Shown: piece by piece, positions 5,718 to 12,363 of the stretch
How positions within the stretch are numbered: the first letter of the stretch is position 1
Layout: each line of letters begins with the position of its first letter
Assembly (NCBI GenBank): GCA_030590185.1
Contig: JAUUZB010000022.1
Coordinates: 1-12,663, forward strand
DNA length: 12,663 bases
Reading direction: 5' to 3'
Origin: Deltaproteobacteria bacterium
Lineage (GTDB): Bacteria; Myxococcota; XYA12-FULL-58-9; JAUUZB01
The notes under the pieces: generated by a model
What the model was told of the DNA's origin: nothing
Databases searched by the model: none
The model's input: the letters and a program-made list of their open reading frames with translations, nothing else
Position numbers and translations under genes: made by a program

Positions 5718-7490
5718 CCCATTTCCCCCGTTCGCCCTGAGCCGTGGCCGGCGACAGCCGGCCGCGTGTCGAAGGGCCCTGCGCGTCGCGTACTACGCCC
5801 CGCAGTAGTCACCGGCCTGCTCGGCCTCTTTGCCGCGCTGTTGATCTCCAGCGCCTATACATCCTCGCCCACCGCCGATGAGCCCCTGCACCTGGTGCGC
5901 GGTCTGAGCTACTGGTGGACCGGCGACAGCCGTCTGAGCTACGCCCATCCGCCCCTGGTCAACGCCCTGGAGACCCTGCCGGTGGCGTTGACCGCGGAGC
6001 CGTACGATTTCCGGGCCGAGCCGAGCTGGATCCGGGGCGAGGTCGAGAAGGTCAACAAGGCCTACCTGGCGGCGGATTACGGTCGAGCCCGCGCTCAGAT
6101 CATCGCCAGCCGGTGGATCGCCATCCTCTTCGCTCTGCTGCTGGCCGTCTACGTCTATTCGTTTTGCCAAGCGTTTTTTGGCTGGCCAACCGCGGTGACC
6201 GCCCTGGCCGCGATCTGCCTCAACCCCACCATCATCGCCCACGGTCACCTGATCACGACCGACATTCCCGCGGCCCTCGCCATGACCGTGGCCCTGGGTG
6301 AGGGCCTCCGCTACCTCACTCGTCCGGGCATCAAACCCCTGCTCGGCCTAGCAGCCGGCGTGGCCCTGGCTTGCTGCACCAAGTACAACGTCGTGTTGCT
6401 CGTGCCACTCCTGTTCGGGGCCGGGATCGTCTGGGCCCACCGGGGCATGGGGCGCTTCGCCGGGATCTCCCGGCCACGCCGCTATGCGCGCCTGGCCGCC
6501 GCCCTGGTCCTGGTAACCGTCGTCTCGATGATCGCCGTCGGCGCGACCCATCGCTTTGAACGTTTCGGCTGGACCGTCGCCGAGATCCTCGCCCACCCGG
6601 AGCCGGTCAACGGGTTGACCAAGCCCTACGCCGGCCAACTGCTGGAGGAGACCACGATCCTCTCGCTCTTACCCGACGACCTGCCGATCCCGGTGCCCTA
6701 CACCTATCTGCTCGGCGTCGCCTCGGTTGGCGTTCAAACCCACATCAAGGGGCACGGACCCGGCGCCTTCTTCGCCGGGCGCACCTACTACGCCTTCAAT
6801 CCGATCTATTTCCCGGTGCTCCTGCTAATCAAAACACCGCTGCCCCTGGTGGTGCTCGTCATGCTCGGTGCGGGGTGGCTGGTGAAGCGCCGGTTTCGCG
6901 TCTCGCCCAGCATCGGGCTGTTGATTGCCTTCCCGGTGCTATTTTTGCTGGCCGCGGCGACCTCGCGGCTCAACGTCGGCATCCGCCACGTGCTGCCCGT
7001 CATCCCTATTCTCAGTATACTAGCCGGCAGAGTCCTGGCGCGCCTGTGTGAGGGCGCGACGTACGTTTCCCCTCGTTGGCTCGGCGCCGGGGCCGCCGTC
7101 TTGGTCGCCACGACCATCGCCGCTCACCCCCATTACATTAGCTACTTCAACCTGCTGGTTGGTGGCCGCGCCAACGGACACGAGATCAGTATCGTGGGTG
7201 AGGACTGGGGCCAGGACGTGGCCGCCTTTGCCGACTTTGTCCACGAGCGTGGCCTCGAGCCCTTGTACTACGTCAACTACGCCTACACCGATTATGAGCT
7301 CCGCCATTTCGTCCCGGATCGTCACGCCCTGAGTAGCCGGGGCCGTCGGCCCAAGACACCCGGCTGGGTCGCGGTCCACGCCGCGCTCTGGCGCCGAGCT
7401 CGTCCAGAGAAATGCCTGCCGTGGCTCAAACAGCGTGAGCCGGATCTGGTGTTCAACCACCACATCTATCTGTTCCGGCTGCCCGAGTGA
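5715..7490 (+). CDS. Polytopic glycosyltransferase, GT39/ArnT-like (PMT superfamily)
   Basis: Integral membrane enzyme of the GT-C fold that moves a sugar from a polyprenyl-phosphate donor to an acceptor on the outer face of the inner membrane. 591 residues from GTG 5715, or 574 from GTG 5766; neither has a convincing ribosome site. The first helix starts near residue 31, followed by the hallmark acidic motif SPTADEPLHL with Asp55-Glu56 in the first periplasmic loop and YAHPPLVNALE (76-86). Roughly ten TM helices follow (about 31-49, 132-152, 157-175, 182-197, 206-240 as two, 258-277, 365-390, 398-416, 423-442, 455-472), then a soluble C-terminal domain. RHVLPVIP (424-431), the HPHYISYFNLLVGG stretch (471-484) and DWGQD (497-501) are typical of the uncharacterised GT39 proteins. 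The acceptor is unknown. Its N-terminal 20 residues are encoded by a palindromic repeat, so they are poorly supported. It converges on the FHA-adaptor gene with an 18-base gap. Confidence 0.82.
   Translation: MPISPVRPEPWPATAGRVSKGPARRVLRPAVVTGLLGLFAALLISSAYTSSPTADEPLHLVRGLSYWWTGDSRLSYAHPPLVNALETLPVALTAEPYDFRAEPSWIRGEVEKVNKAYLAADYGRARAQIIASRWIAILFALLLAVYVYSFCQAFFGWPTAVTALAAICLNPTIIAHGHLITTDIPAALAMTVALGEGLRYLTRPGIKPLLGLAAGVALACCTKYNVVLLVPLLFGAGIVWAHRGMGRFAGISRPRRYARLAAALVLVTVVSMIAVGATHRFERFGWTVAEILAHPEPVNGLTKPYAGQLLEETTILSLLPDDLPIPVPYTYLLGVASVGVQTHIKGHGPGAFFAGRTYYAFNPIYFPVLLLIKTPLPLVVLVMLGAGWLVKRRFRVSPSIGLLIAFPVLFLLAAATSRLNVGIRHVLPVIPILSILAGRVLARLCEGATYVSPRWLGAGAAVLVATTIAAHPHYISYFNLLVGGRANGHEISIVGEDWGQDVAAFADFVHERGLEPLYYVNYAYTDYELRHFVPDRHALSSRGRRPKTPGWVAVHAALWRRARPEKCLPWLKQREPDLVFNHHIYLFRLPE
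5728..5776. repeat. Dispersed palindromic element, copy 2, overlapping a gene start
   Basis: It shares the left arm (5728-5742) and right arm (5768-5776) with the element at 67-101, but carries a longer interior that forms a strong hairpin: GGCCGGC (5746-5752), loop GACA, GCCGGCC (5757-5763), extended by three more pairs on each side. It lies within the first 20 codons of the glycosyltransferase frame. Either it is translated or the real start is at GTG 5766 or farther downstream. Confidence 0.85.
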
Positions 7491-7508
7491 GCGGTCCCCG
7501 CCTGACTC

Positions 7509-9125
7509 CTACTCACCCTCCTGAACGACCTCCACCCGAGCTCCCTGTTCGAGCGTCAGCAGCAAATCCGCCGGACCGGAGACAACCCAATCACCCTCCT
7601 TAGGACCGGAGAGGATCTCGACGTCCTGGGTGGCGATGAGATCGGTCTCGATCCCTACCCAGCGAATCGTCTCCGTCGCCGGATCGTACACCGCCACCTG
7701 CTCGGCCACCTCACCACTCGAGCGCCCGCCGGTGGCGACCGCGGCGAGGGGCACGGTGAGGGCCGACTTCTTTTCGGCCGTAATGATCCGAACCTGTACC
7801 TGCATGCCGACCCGTAGGCGTTTGTCTCGTTTATCGAAGTTGACCTTGGCGGTGTACCGCGTGGCGCCGGCCTGATTGGTTGGGGACTGGGCCTTGGGGG
7901 CGATCTGCACCACCTTGCCTGGAAACTCGGTGCCGAGGCCGGCACCGCTGACACGGATTTGCGCCCGCTGACCGGTCCGCAACAGACCAATCTTGGCCTC
8001 GCCGGCCGAGATCTCCGCCAACAGCTCCGAGGAATCCTCGACCGTGGCGACCGGGATGCCGCGCAGGTTGTGGGGCGACTCACCTACCTTAATATTGATC
8101 GTCGTGACGCGACCCTTGATGGGGGATCGCACCACCGTGTCCTTGTGATCACGCTTGGCCTGGGCGAGGCGGGTCTCTGCCATGCGCAGCTGGGCCAGGG
8201 CGTTGGTGTAGTCCGAGCGCCGGGCGTTTTGCGCCGAGGCGCTGGCGTCAACCTCGGCCCGTGACAGGATCCCCTTGCGCGCCAGGGCGCGATCCTCGCG
8301 CACCTTGCGGTCCGAGGTTCGCATCCCCGCGTCGGCGGCCCGCACCGCGGCGTGGCTCGCGGCTAGCTCGGCCTTGGCCTTTTGAAAGGCCATGGCGAGC
8401 ATCTCCGGATCGAGCTCGACGATCGGATCGCCCTTCTTGACCGCCTGCCCTTCCTTGGCCAGCACCTTGACGACCCGCGCCGACACGGACGCGAACACCC
8501 GCACCTCGCTGCGCGGTACCAGCCGGCCGCTGAAACTGGTGGTCTGGCGCAGGGGACGTCGCTCAACCTTGGCGATCACTACCTTCGGCAGGCTGCTGCG
8601 TGTGGCAAAATAAGACATACATCCAAGCACCACGAACAGACCCAGCAGCACAGCACCCAAGCGCAGCCACCGGCGCCAGGGGCTCTGGAATTGCAGATCT
8701 ACCTCGGTGACCTCCCGCTTGCCGAGGATGTCACCGTCCTCCTCTCCTCCCTGGGGCCAGACGAAGCGAAAGCGGTTGCGGCAGATGCGAAATTCGTCAC
8801 CGTCGACCAGGGGCGTCTCGTCGATCAGGGAGCCGCTATACTCGACGCCGTTGCGGCTGCCGGTGTCGCGTAGGATGAAGGTCCCGGAGTCGCGGACCAC
8901 CTCGGCGTGCCAGCTAGAGACATCCGGATCTTCCAGCGGGATGTCGGCCTCGGGATCGCGCCCAATGGTCAGTTTCTTCTTGAGCAGCGGGACCCGACGG
9001 CCCGGGCTGACACCATCGACGATCTCCAAAAAGGCGCTGTCGATGTCGTACTTGAAGACGCTGGTCTCAGCGGTCAGCTTGGCCACCTTGAGGTGACCCC
9101 GTTCCGTGTCGCCGGGGGGGGGCAT
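7509..9125 (-). CDS. FHA domain - TM - HlyD/RND-type membrane fusion protein (unusual fusion)
   Basis: 538 residues. Residues 33-122 form an FHA domain with all phosphothreonine-reading residues present: GR (55-56), SSWH (70-73) and RNG (91-93). A single TM helix (about 153-173) preceded by Arg/Trp-rich WRRWLR places FHA in the cytoplasm. Residues 180-535 are a complete periplasmic adaptor: first lipoyl half with VLAKEGQAVKKGDPIVELD (221-239), an alpha-helical hairpin (241-326), second lipoyl half starting VVRSPIKGRVTTINIKVGE (331-349), beta-barrel (about 366-450) and a membrane-proximal domain ending at 535. Ordinary adaptors couple an inner-membrane pump to an outer-membrane channel and have no FHA domain; no pump gene is in this window. 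ATG 9125 has GAGG four bases upstream and opens directly onto a run of nine C. It is the last gene of the chaperone-translocator cluster, 48 bases after its neighbour. FHA-TM-periplasm is also the topology of YscD/PrgH of type III secretion. Confidence 0.88.
   Translation of the reverse strand: MPPPGDTERGHLKVAKLTAETSVFKYDIDSAFLEIVDGVSPGRRVPLLKKKLTIGRDPEADIPLEDPDVSSWHAEVVRDSGTFILRDTGSRNGVEYSGSLIDETPLVDGDEFRICRNRFRFVWPQGGEEDGDILGKREVTEVDLQFQSPWRRWLRLGAVLLGLFVVLGCMSYFATRSSLPKVVIAKVERRPLRQTTSFSGRLVPRSEVRVFASVSARVVKVLAKEGQAVKKGDPIVELDPEMLAMAFQKAKAELAASHAAVRAADAGMRTSDRKVREDRALARKGILSRAEVDASASAQNARRSDYTNALAQLRMAETRLAQAKRDHKDTVVRSPIKGRVTTINIKVGESPHNLRGIPVATVEDSSELLAEISAGEAKIGLLRTGQRAQIRVSGAGLGTEFPGKVVQIAPKAQSPTNQAGATRYTAKVNFDKRDKRLRVGMQVQVRIITAEKKSALTVPLAAVATGGRSSGEVAEQVAVYDPATETIRWVGIETDLIATQDVEILSGPKEGDWVVSGPADLLLTLEQGARVEVVQEGE
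9114..9122. repeat. Nine-base homopolymer at the start of the FHA-adaptor gene
   Basis: Nine consecutive G on the plus strand, read as nine C immediately after the ATG on the coding strand (Pro-Pro-Pro). A one-base slip would destroy the frame of the gene. It could be a phase-variable switch or merely a site prone to sequencing error. Confidence 0.9.
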
Positions 9126-9136
9126 ACAACCTCATC

Positions 9137-9153
9137 GAGCCAAATCTCGGCTC
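9137..9153 (-). promoter_or_regulatory. Small hairpin between translocator-like and FHA-adaptor genes
   Basis: GAGCC (9137-9141) and GGCTC (9149-9153) form a five-pair stem with a seven-base AT-rich loop, just upstream of the ribosome site (complement of 9130-9133) of the FHA-adaptor gene. No T-run follows, so it is not a terminator; it may affect mRNA stability or translation of the last gene. Confidence 0.35.
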
Positions 9154-9173
9154 AAATGTCGAGTATTGTGCGT

Positions 9174-11033
9174 CTAAATGTGGGACGGATTGCGCAGCTG
9201 CAAGTCCGCCGATTCGCTCTCGCTGCCCACCTGGGCCAGGGCCGCCAGGGCGCGGTCCTTGGCCTCGGCGAGGTGACCCACCAGGCCTTGCAGATCTTGA
9301 TCCTTGAAGTCCTCGTCGCTCTCCACGCTGCCACTCAACACCGCCGACAGGCCGAGGAACGCGAACGGCAGGACCGAGCGCTCGTTGAGGACCTGCTTCT
9401 CGAGGGTCGCCGAGATGCCATTGAGCGCGATCGACTCACTCACCCGGTCGGTCAGCTCCGCCGTGATCCTCGGTGCGAGCCGCTCCTCGCCCTGCACGAG
9501 AATCGGCGAATTGGCGATCGCCTCGAGCGCCGCGGGCGGGATACCGAGGCTCCCTAGCATTCCGGAGACATCGTCACCCAGCAGCTCGCTCGGATGGCGC
9601 CCGTCACTCGGTGCCTCCAAGGGGCCGACGTCGGTGGAGGGCACCGGGTTGACCACGGTGGCATCGTTGTCGAGGATGTCGCCCGGATGACGACCTTCAC
9701 TCTCGGCCACGCTGGGCGCGGCGGGCGTGACCGTTGCCGGCGGCGCCTCGGTGCCTTCCGCCTCGATACCGAGCTTGCCAGCCAGGCTCGCCATGGTCTC
9801 GGCGGCGATGGCCCAGGCGGCGCCATCGGCGTTTTCGTGGGAGAGCCCCATCTCGATCAGCTCGTCGTACATCGCGTCATGGATGATCTGCGGGCCTTGG
9901 TCCTTGGCGGCCTCGGGTCCGTCCTGGTCAAAGATGAAGGTCACCTCCATCAGGGCATCGACCAGCCGCGGCTCGAGGCGCGCCCGAATCTCGTCCTCGG
10001 TCAGGGGCTGGCCGTCGGCGCCCACCGGGGTGGCCTCCTGGATCTTGCGCATCTCCTCTTCGCGGATCTGGGCGATCTGGTCCTTGATCATCTGTTCCAT
10101 CTGCTCGGCTTGACGCTCGGCCGCGGCTCGGGCCTGTGCCATGGCGGCCTTGGCCTGGGCCTTGATCTGGCCGATGACCATCTGCATCACCGCCATGATC
10201 ACCACGGCGACGATGACCGCCGCCACGATGCTGACCATGATCGCGACGACGATCGCCGCGACGATCGCCGCGAGGATCGCCCCCATGAACAGCGAGCCCA
10301 TGGCAGAGGCCAGCGCTTCCTCGAGCTGCTTGAACAGATTGTCTAGCTTCTTGCGCATCTCCTGAATCATCTGCTGCTGCAGGTTGGTCAGCGCCTCGTC
10401 GAGCTGCCTCTGCATCTCGAGGGATTCGTTTGGGTCGAGGATGTTGAGCTTCAAGAAAGCCGCGGTCAAAGACTCTCCGGCGACGGTATCGATCATCCGC
10501 GGTGCGCCGTTGGTTTGCCGCGCCACGTCGTCCACCCCACGGCTGAGACTGCCGACGAAACTCCCGAGGGCCGCGGCGTTGACCGTCTGGGGGCCCACCG
10601 GCGGCGGTCCCAACGCCGACATGGTCGCCATGGCCTTGGCGAGATCCTGGGCCCCTATCAAGGGCTTGGGGCCGAGGTTCTTGAGCTCTTGCAGGATTAC
10701 CTGATCTAAGATCTGTAACGAGCCGTCCGTGGCCCGGCGGAAACCGGCCTTGTGGACCAGAGCCTCGATCACCGACGACTGCTGCTCGCCCCGATCGCGG
10801 CCCTCCTGGCGCGTGCGCCCGGACTCATCCGTCTGGGCAACCCGGTCGAGCTTGAGCTCAGGCGTCATCGGCATGCCGGCGGGCCGTGGCTCAGCCGTCG
10901 TCTGGTTGGGAAGGGCGCGATGGGCCACACCTTCGCGGGCGGCGTCGGACCGCGTCTCCACCGTGGCGTCGGATTCGATCACCCGATCCGGCGTGGTGGG
11001 CGGCAGGGAACTGGGGATCTTGGCGTCGCTCAT
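9174..11033 (-). CDS. Putative type III secretion translocator-like protein with hydrophobic hairpin
   Basis: 619 residues. Layout: polar, disordered N-terminus (1-95); a predicted helical region (about 100-200); amphipathic coiled coil rich in Gln/Glu/Lys (about 203-243); an almost uninterrupted hydrophobic stretch (about 247-288), long enough for two TM helices in a hairpin; a second coiled coil (about 290-335); a helical acidic segment (340-425); a Pro/Ala-rich linker holding the repeated motif GRHPxxxLxxD (447-457 and 478-488); and a C-terminal domain (490-600). No cleavable signal peptide. This resembles the major hydrophobic translocators (YopB, IpaB, SipB), which insert a helical hairpin in a target membrane and are kept soluble by a SycD-class chaperone. 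Such a chaperone gene lies just upstream, overlapping by ATGA, and GGAGGTG (complement of 11038-11044) precedes the start. I see no sequence-level signature that proves the family; the call rests on architecture and neighbour. It could instead be an unrelated membrane-remodelling protein or pore former. Confidence 0.6.
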   Translation of the reverse strand: MSDAKIPSSLPPTTPDRVIESDATVETRSDAAREGVAHRALPNQTTAEPRPAGMPMTPELKLDRVAQTDESGRTRQEGRDRGEQQSSVIEALVHKAGFRRATDGSLQILDQVILQELKNLGPKPLIGAQDLAKAMATMSALGPPPVGPQTVNAAALGSFVGSLSRGVDDVARQTNGAPRMIDTVAGESLTAAFLKLNILDPNESLEMQRQLDEALTNLQQQMIQEMRKKLDNLFKQLEEALASAMGSLFMGAILAAIVAAIVVAIMVSIVAAVIVAVVIMAVMQMVIGQIKAQAKAAMAQARAAAERQAEQMEQMIKDQIAQIREEEMRKIQEATPVGADGQPLTEDEIRARLEPRLVDALMEVTFIFDQDGPEAAKDQGPQIIHDAMYDELIEMGLSHENADGAAWAIAAETMASLAGKLGIEAEGTEAPPATVTPAAPSVAESEGRHPGDILDNDATVVNPVPSTDVGPLEAPSDGRHPSELLGDDVSGMLGSLGIPPAALEAIANSPILVQGEERLAPRITAELTDRVSESIALNGISATLEKQVLNERSVLPFAFLGLSAVLSGSVESDEDFKDQDLQGLVGHLAEAKDRALAALAQVGSESESADLQLRNPSHI

Positions 11034-11545
11034 GGGGCACCTCCGTCTTGCAGATACGTCGACAGCAGCTGGATGGCTCGATCAAAGTGGGGCTTGCTGG
11101 CCTCGTCCCCGGGCTGCGCTAGGCGTACGCCGCGCTGCAACAGAAGCCGCGCTTCCTTGCGCTCACCGAGCACCAACTTGGCCTCGCCCAGGGCGATGGT
11201 GGTGACCGCGTCCTCGTCGAATTTCAGCGCCACCTGGTAGTAGTGGACCGCCCGCTCGCACTGACCGAGGCGGTGAAAGCACACGCCGGTGAGGTAGTAG
11301 TTGCGGCCCTGCCAGGGGTCGATCAGGATCAGGTACCCCGCGACCTGGAGCGCCGCCTTGAGCTTGCCGGTGGTGATCAGCTTGCAGGTGGCGGCGTAGG
11401 CGCTGTCGAGCTCTTCGGGGGTAAAACCGCCGACCTGGGCGAGGGTGAGGTCGCCCTTGACCACCGCCTGGTGGACCTCGTCAAAACGAGCCCGTAGATC
11501 CGGCTGCTCGAGCGCTTCCTGCCACCAGGCTTCCTGGTTTTCCAT
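11030..11545 (-). CDS. SycD/LcrH-like class II type III secretion chaperone (TPR)
   Basis: 171 residues, almost exactly the length of LcrH/SycD. After a helical N-terminus (1-40) come TPEELDSAYAATCKLITTGK and three TPRs (about 46-79, 80-113, 114-147), then a C-terminal helix. Pattern shared with LcrH: short 'KGDLTLAQV' helix before the first TPR; GKxxxAxxVxxxLxxxDP; YxLxGVCxxxLGQxxxAVxYYxxAL; GEAxLxLGExxEAxxLLxxG; and a final PHFxxAIxLL. Known family members are cytoplasmic and bind the chaperone-binding segment of hydrophobic translocators in the concave TPR face. The stop overlaps the ATG of the translocator-like gene (ATGA), so translation is coupled; this is also the order of chaperone and translocator in known systems. 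GAGGGG (complement of 11555-11560) lies nine bases before the ATG. A general TPR protein of other function remains possible. Confidence 0.72.
   Translation of the reverse strand: MENQEAWWQEALEQPDLRARFDEVHQAVVKGDLTLAQVGGFTPEELDSAYAATCKLITTGKLKAALQVAGYLILIDPWQGRNYYLTGVCFHRLGQCERAVHYYQVALKFDEDAVTTIALGEAKLVLGERKEARLLLQRGVRLAQPGDEASKPHFDRAIQLLSTYLQDGGAP
11038..11044 (-). promoter_or_regulatory. Strong ribosome binding site of translocator-like gene
   Basis: GGAGGTG on the minus strand, four bases before the ATG at 11033 and inside the end of the chaperone gene. It is the best Shine-Dalgarno sequence in the window, suggesting the translocator-like protein is made in quantity. Confidence 0.75.
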
Positions 11546-11627
11546 CGGTCCCGACCCCTCTACTGCCCATACTTACACAGTTTTGCCCTTTTTTGGCTGT
11601 CTGGAGGAGGCGATTGAGCGGTTGAGC
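11546..11627 (-). promoter_or_regulatory. Likely promoter region of the three-gene cluster
   Basis: This gap ahead of the chaperone gene contains the only noticeably AT-rich patch in the right half of the window (complement of about 11568-11600, with an A6 run and an A4 run on the minus strand). It lies between a terminator-like hairpin and the chaperone start. I cannot define convincing -35 and -10 boxes and see no sigma-54 pattern, so the promoter is inferred from position and composition only. Confidence 0.35.
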
Positions 11628-11646
11628 AAAAAGCCGCCCAACGGCC
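11628..11646 (-). terminator. Weak intrinsic terminator after the lipoprotein gene
   Basis: On the minus strand GCCG (complement of 11642-11645), a five-base loop, CGGC (complement of 11633-11636) and then five T (complement of 11628-11632). Two G-T pairs can extend the stem. It starts within a few bases of the lipoprotein stop codon. The stem is short, so termination may be partial. Confidence 0.4.
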
Positions 11647-11649
11647 CGA

Positions 11650-12363
11650 TCAGGGCAGCTCGACCAGCCCCGGCCAGGCAAAGGCGTCGGACTCCGTCGA
11701 GCCCACCGAGAAGGTGTCGGTCTCGTAGTCGGCCAACAGGGTCGAGTCGGTCCCCGTCAGCTCGATGGCGAGGAACAGATCGAAACCCTCGGGCAGGCCC
11801 GAGATGCGCAGGGGGCGTTTGAGGGAGTCGTCGCCGGGCCAGGTCAATTCGCGGCTGGAACCGATTGGCTCGATGACGATCGCGATCTCTCCGGACACCC
11901 CGTTGAATGCCGGCTCGGAGGCGAGATCGATCAACGCCGTCCCCACCGAGACCATGGGCGCGCGGGAGAGCTGCAGCTCGATCGGGTCGATCTCCTTGTC
12001 GGGTCTGGCCTGAAAGGTCTCGCTCACCCCCATGCCGACGACGAGGCCGGTGGAGTCGTAGAGCTCGATCGCCACGGTATGGATCACGCCAACCTCGATC
12101 TCCCCCACCAGGACCGAGTAGACCGCCTCGGCCACCCCGACGTCGAAGTCACAATCGAACTGTTCAGGCGCGACCGCCGCGGCAATAACGTGCTCGGTCG
12201 AGTCGCCGTTGAGCTCGCTCAGGGTCGCTTTCAATTCCACGGCGCCGGCACAGGGGTGGGAGCCGTCGCTGGAGAGGAGGATGCTGACCGCCGGTGGATC
12301 GTTCGCCCCGCCACAGGCAGCACAACACAGGGCGAGAACGACGACTCCCCTCATGGCGCGCAT
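11650..12363 (-). CDS. Predicted lipoprotein of unknown function
   Basis: 237 residues from ATG 12363 (or 234 from ATG 12354). The N-terminus MRAMRGVVVLALCCAACGG is a lipoprotein signal peptide with a Cys-rich lipobox and probable lipidated Cys17. The rest is acidic, mostly beta-strand in character (alternating hydrophobics, many Val/Ile/Thr/Glu), with two further cysteines early on (SHPC and FDCDFD) that may form a disulfide. I recognise no domain; a beta-sandwich that binds a partner on the periplasmic face is a guess. The start is ambiguous: GAGGGG sits only two bases before ATG 12363 but eleven before ATG 12354, and the latter overlaps the preceding stop as ATGA. Either way it is translationally coupled to the upstream partial gene. 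A weak terminator follows, separating it from the chaperone cluster. Confidence 0.7.
   Translation of the reverse strand: MRAMRGVVVLALCCAACGGANDPPAVSILLSSDGSHPCAGAVELKATLSELNGDSTEHVIAAAVAPEQFDCDFDVGVAEAVYSVLVGEIEVGVIHTVAIELYDSTGLVVGMGVSETFQARPDKEIDPIELQLSRAPMVSVGTALIDLASEPAFNGVSGEIAIVIEPIGSSRELTWPGDDSLKRPLRISGLPEGFDLFLAIELTGTDSTLLADYETDTFSVGSTESDAFAWPGLVELP

Noticed and set aside
7491..7508. Terminator between the convergent glycosyltransferase and FHA-adaptor genes
   Set aside because: Only 18 bases and a five-pair complementarity with a long loop; no T-run.
9594..10346. Plus-strand open frame with a His/Asp-rich tract that looks like a metal-binding protein
   Set aside because: The tract is the antisense reading of the GCC/ATC-type codons of the hydrophobic hairpin in the translocator-like gene; no ribosome site or family support.
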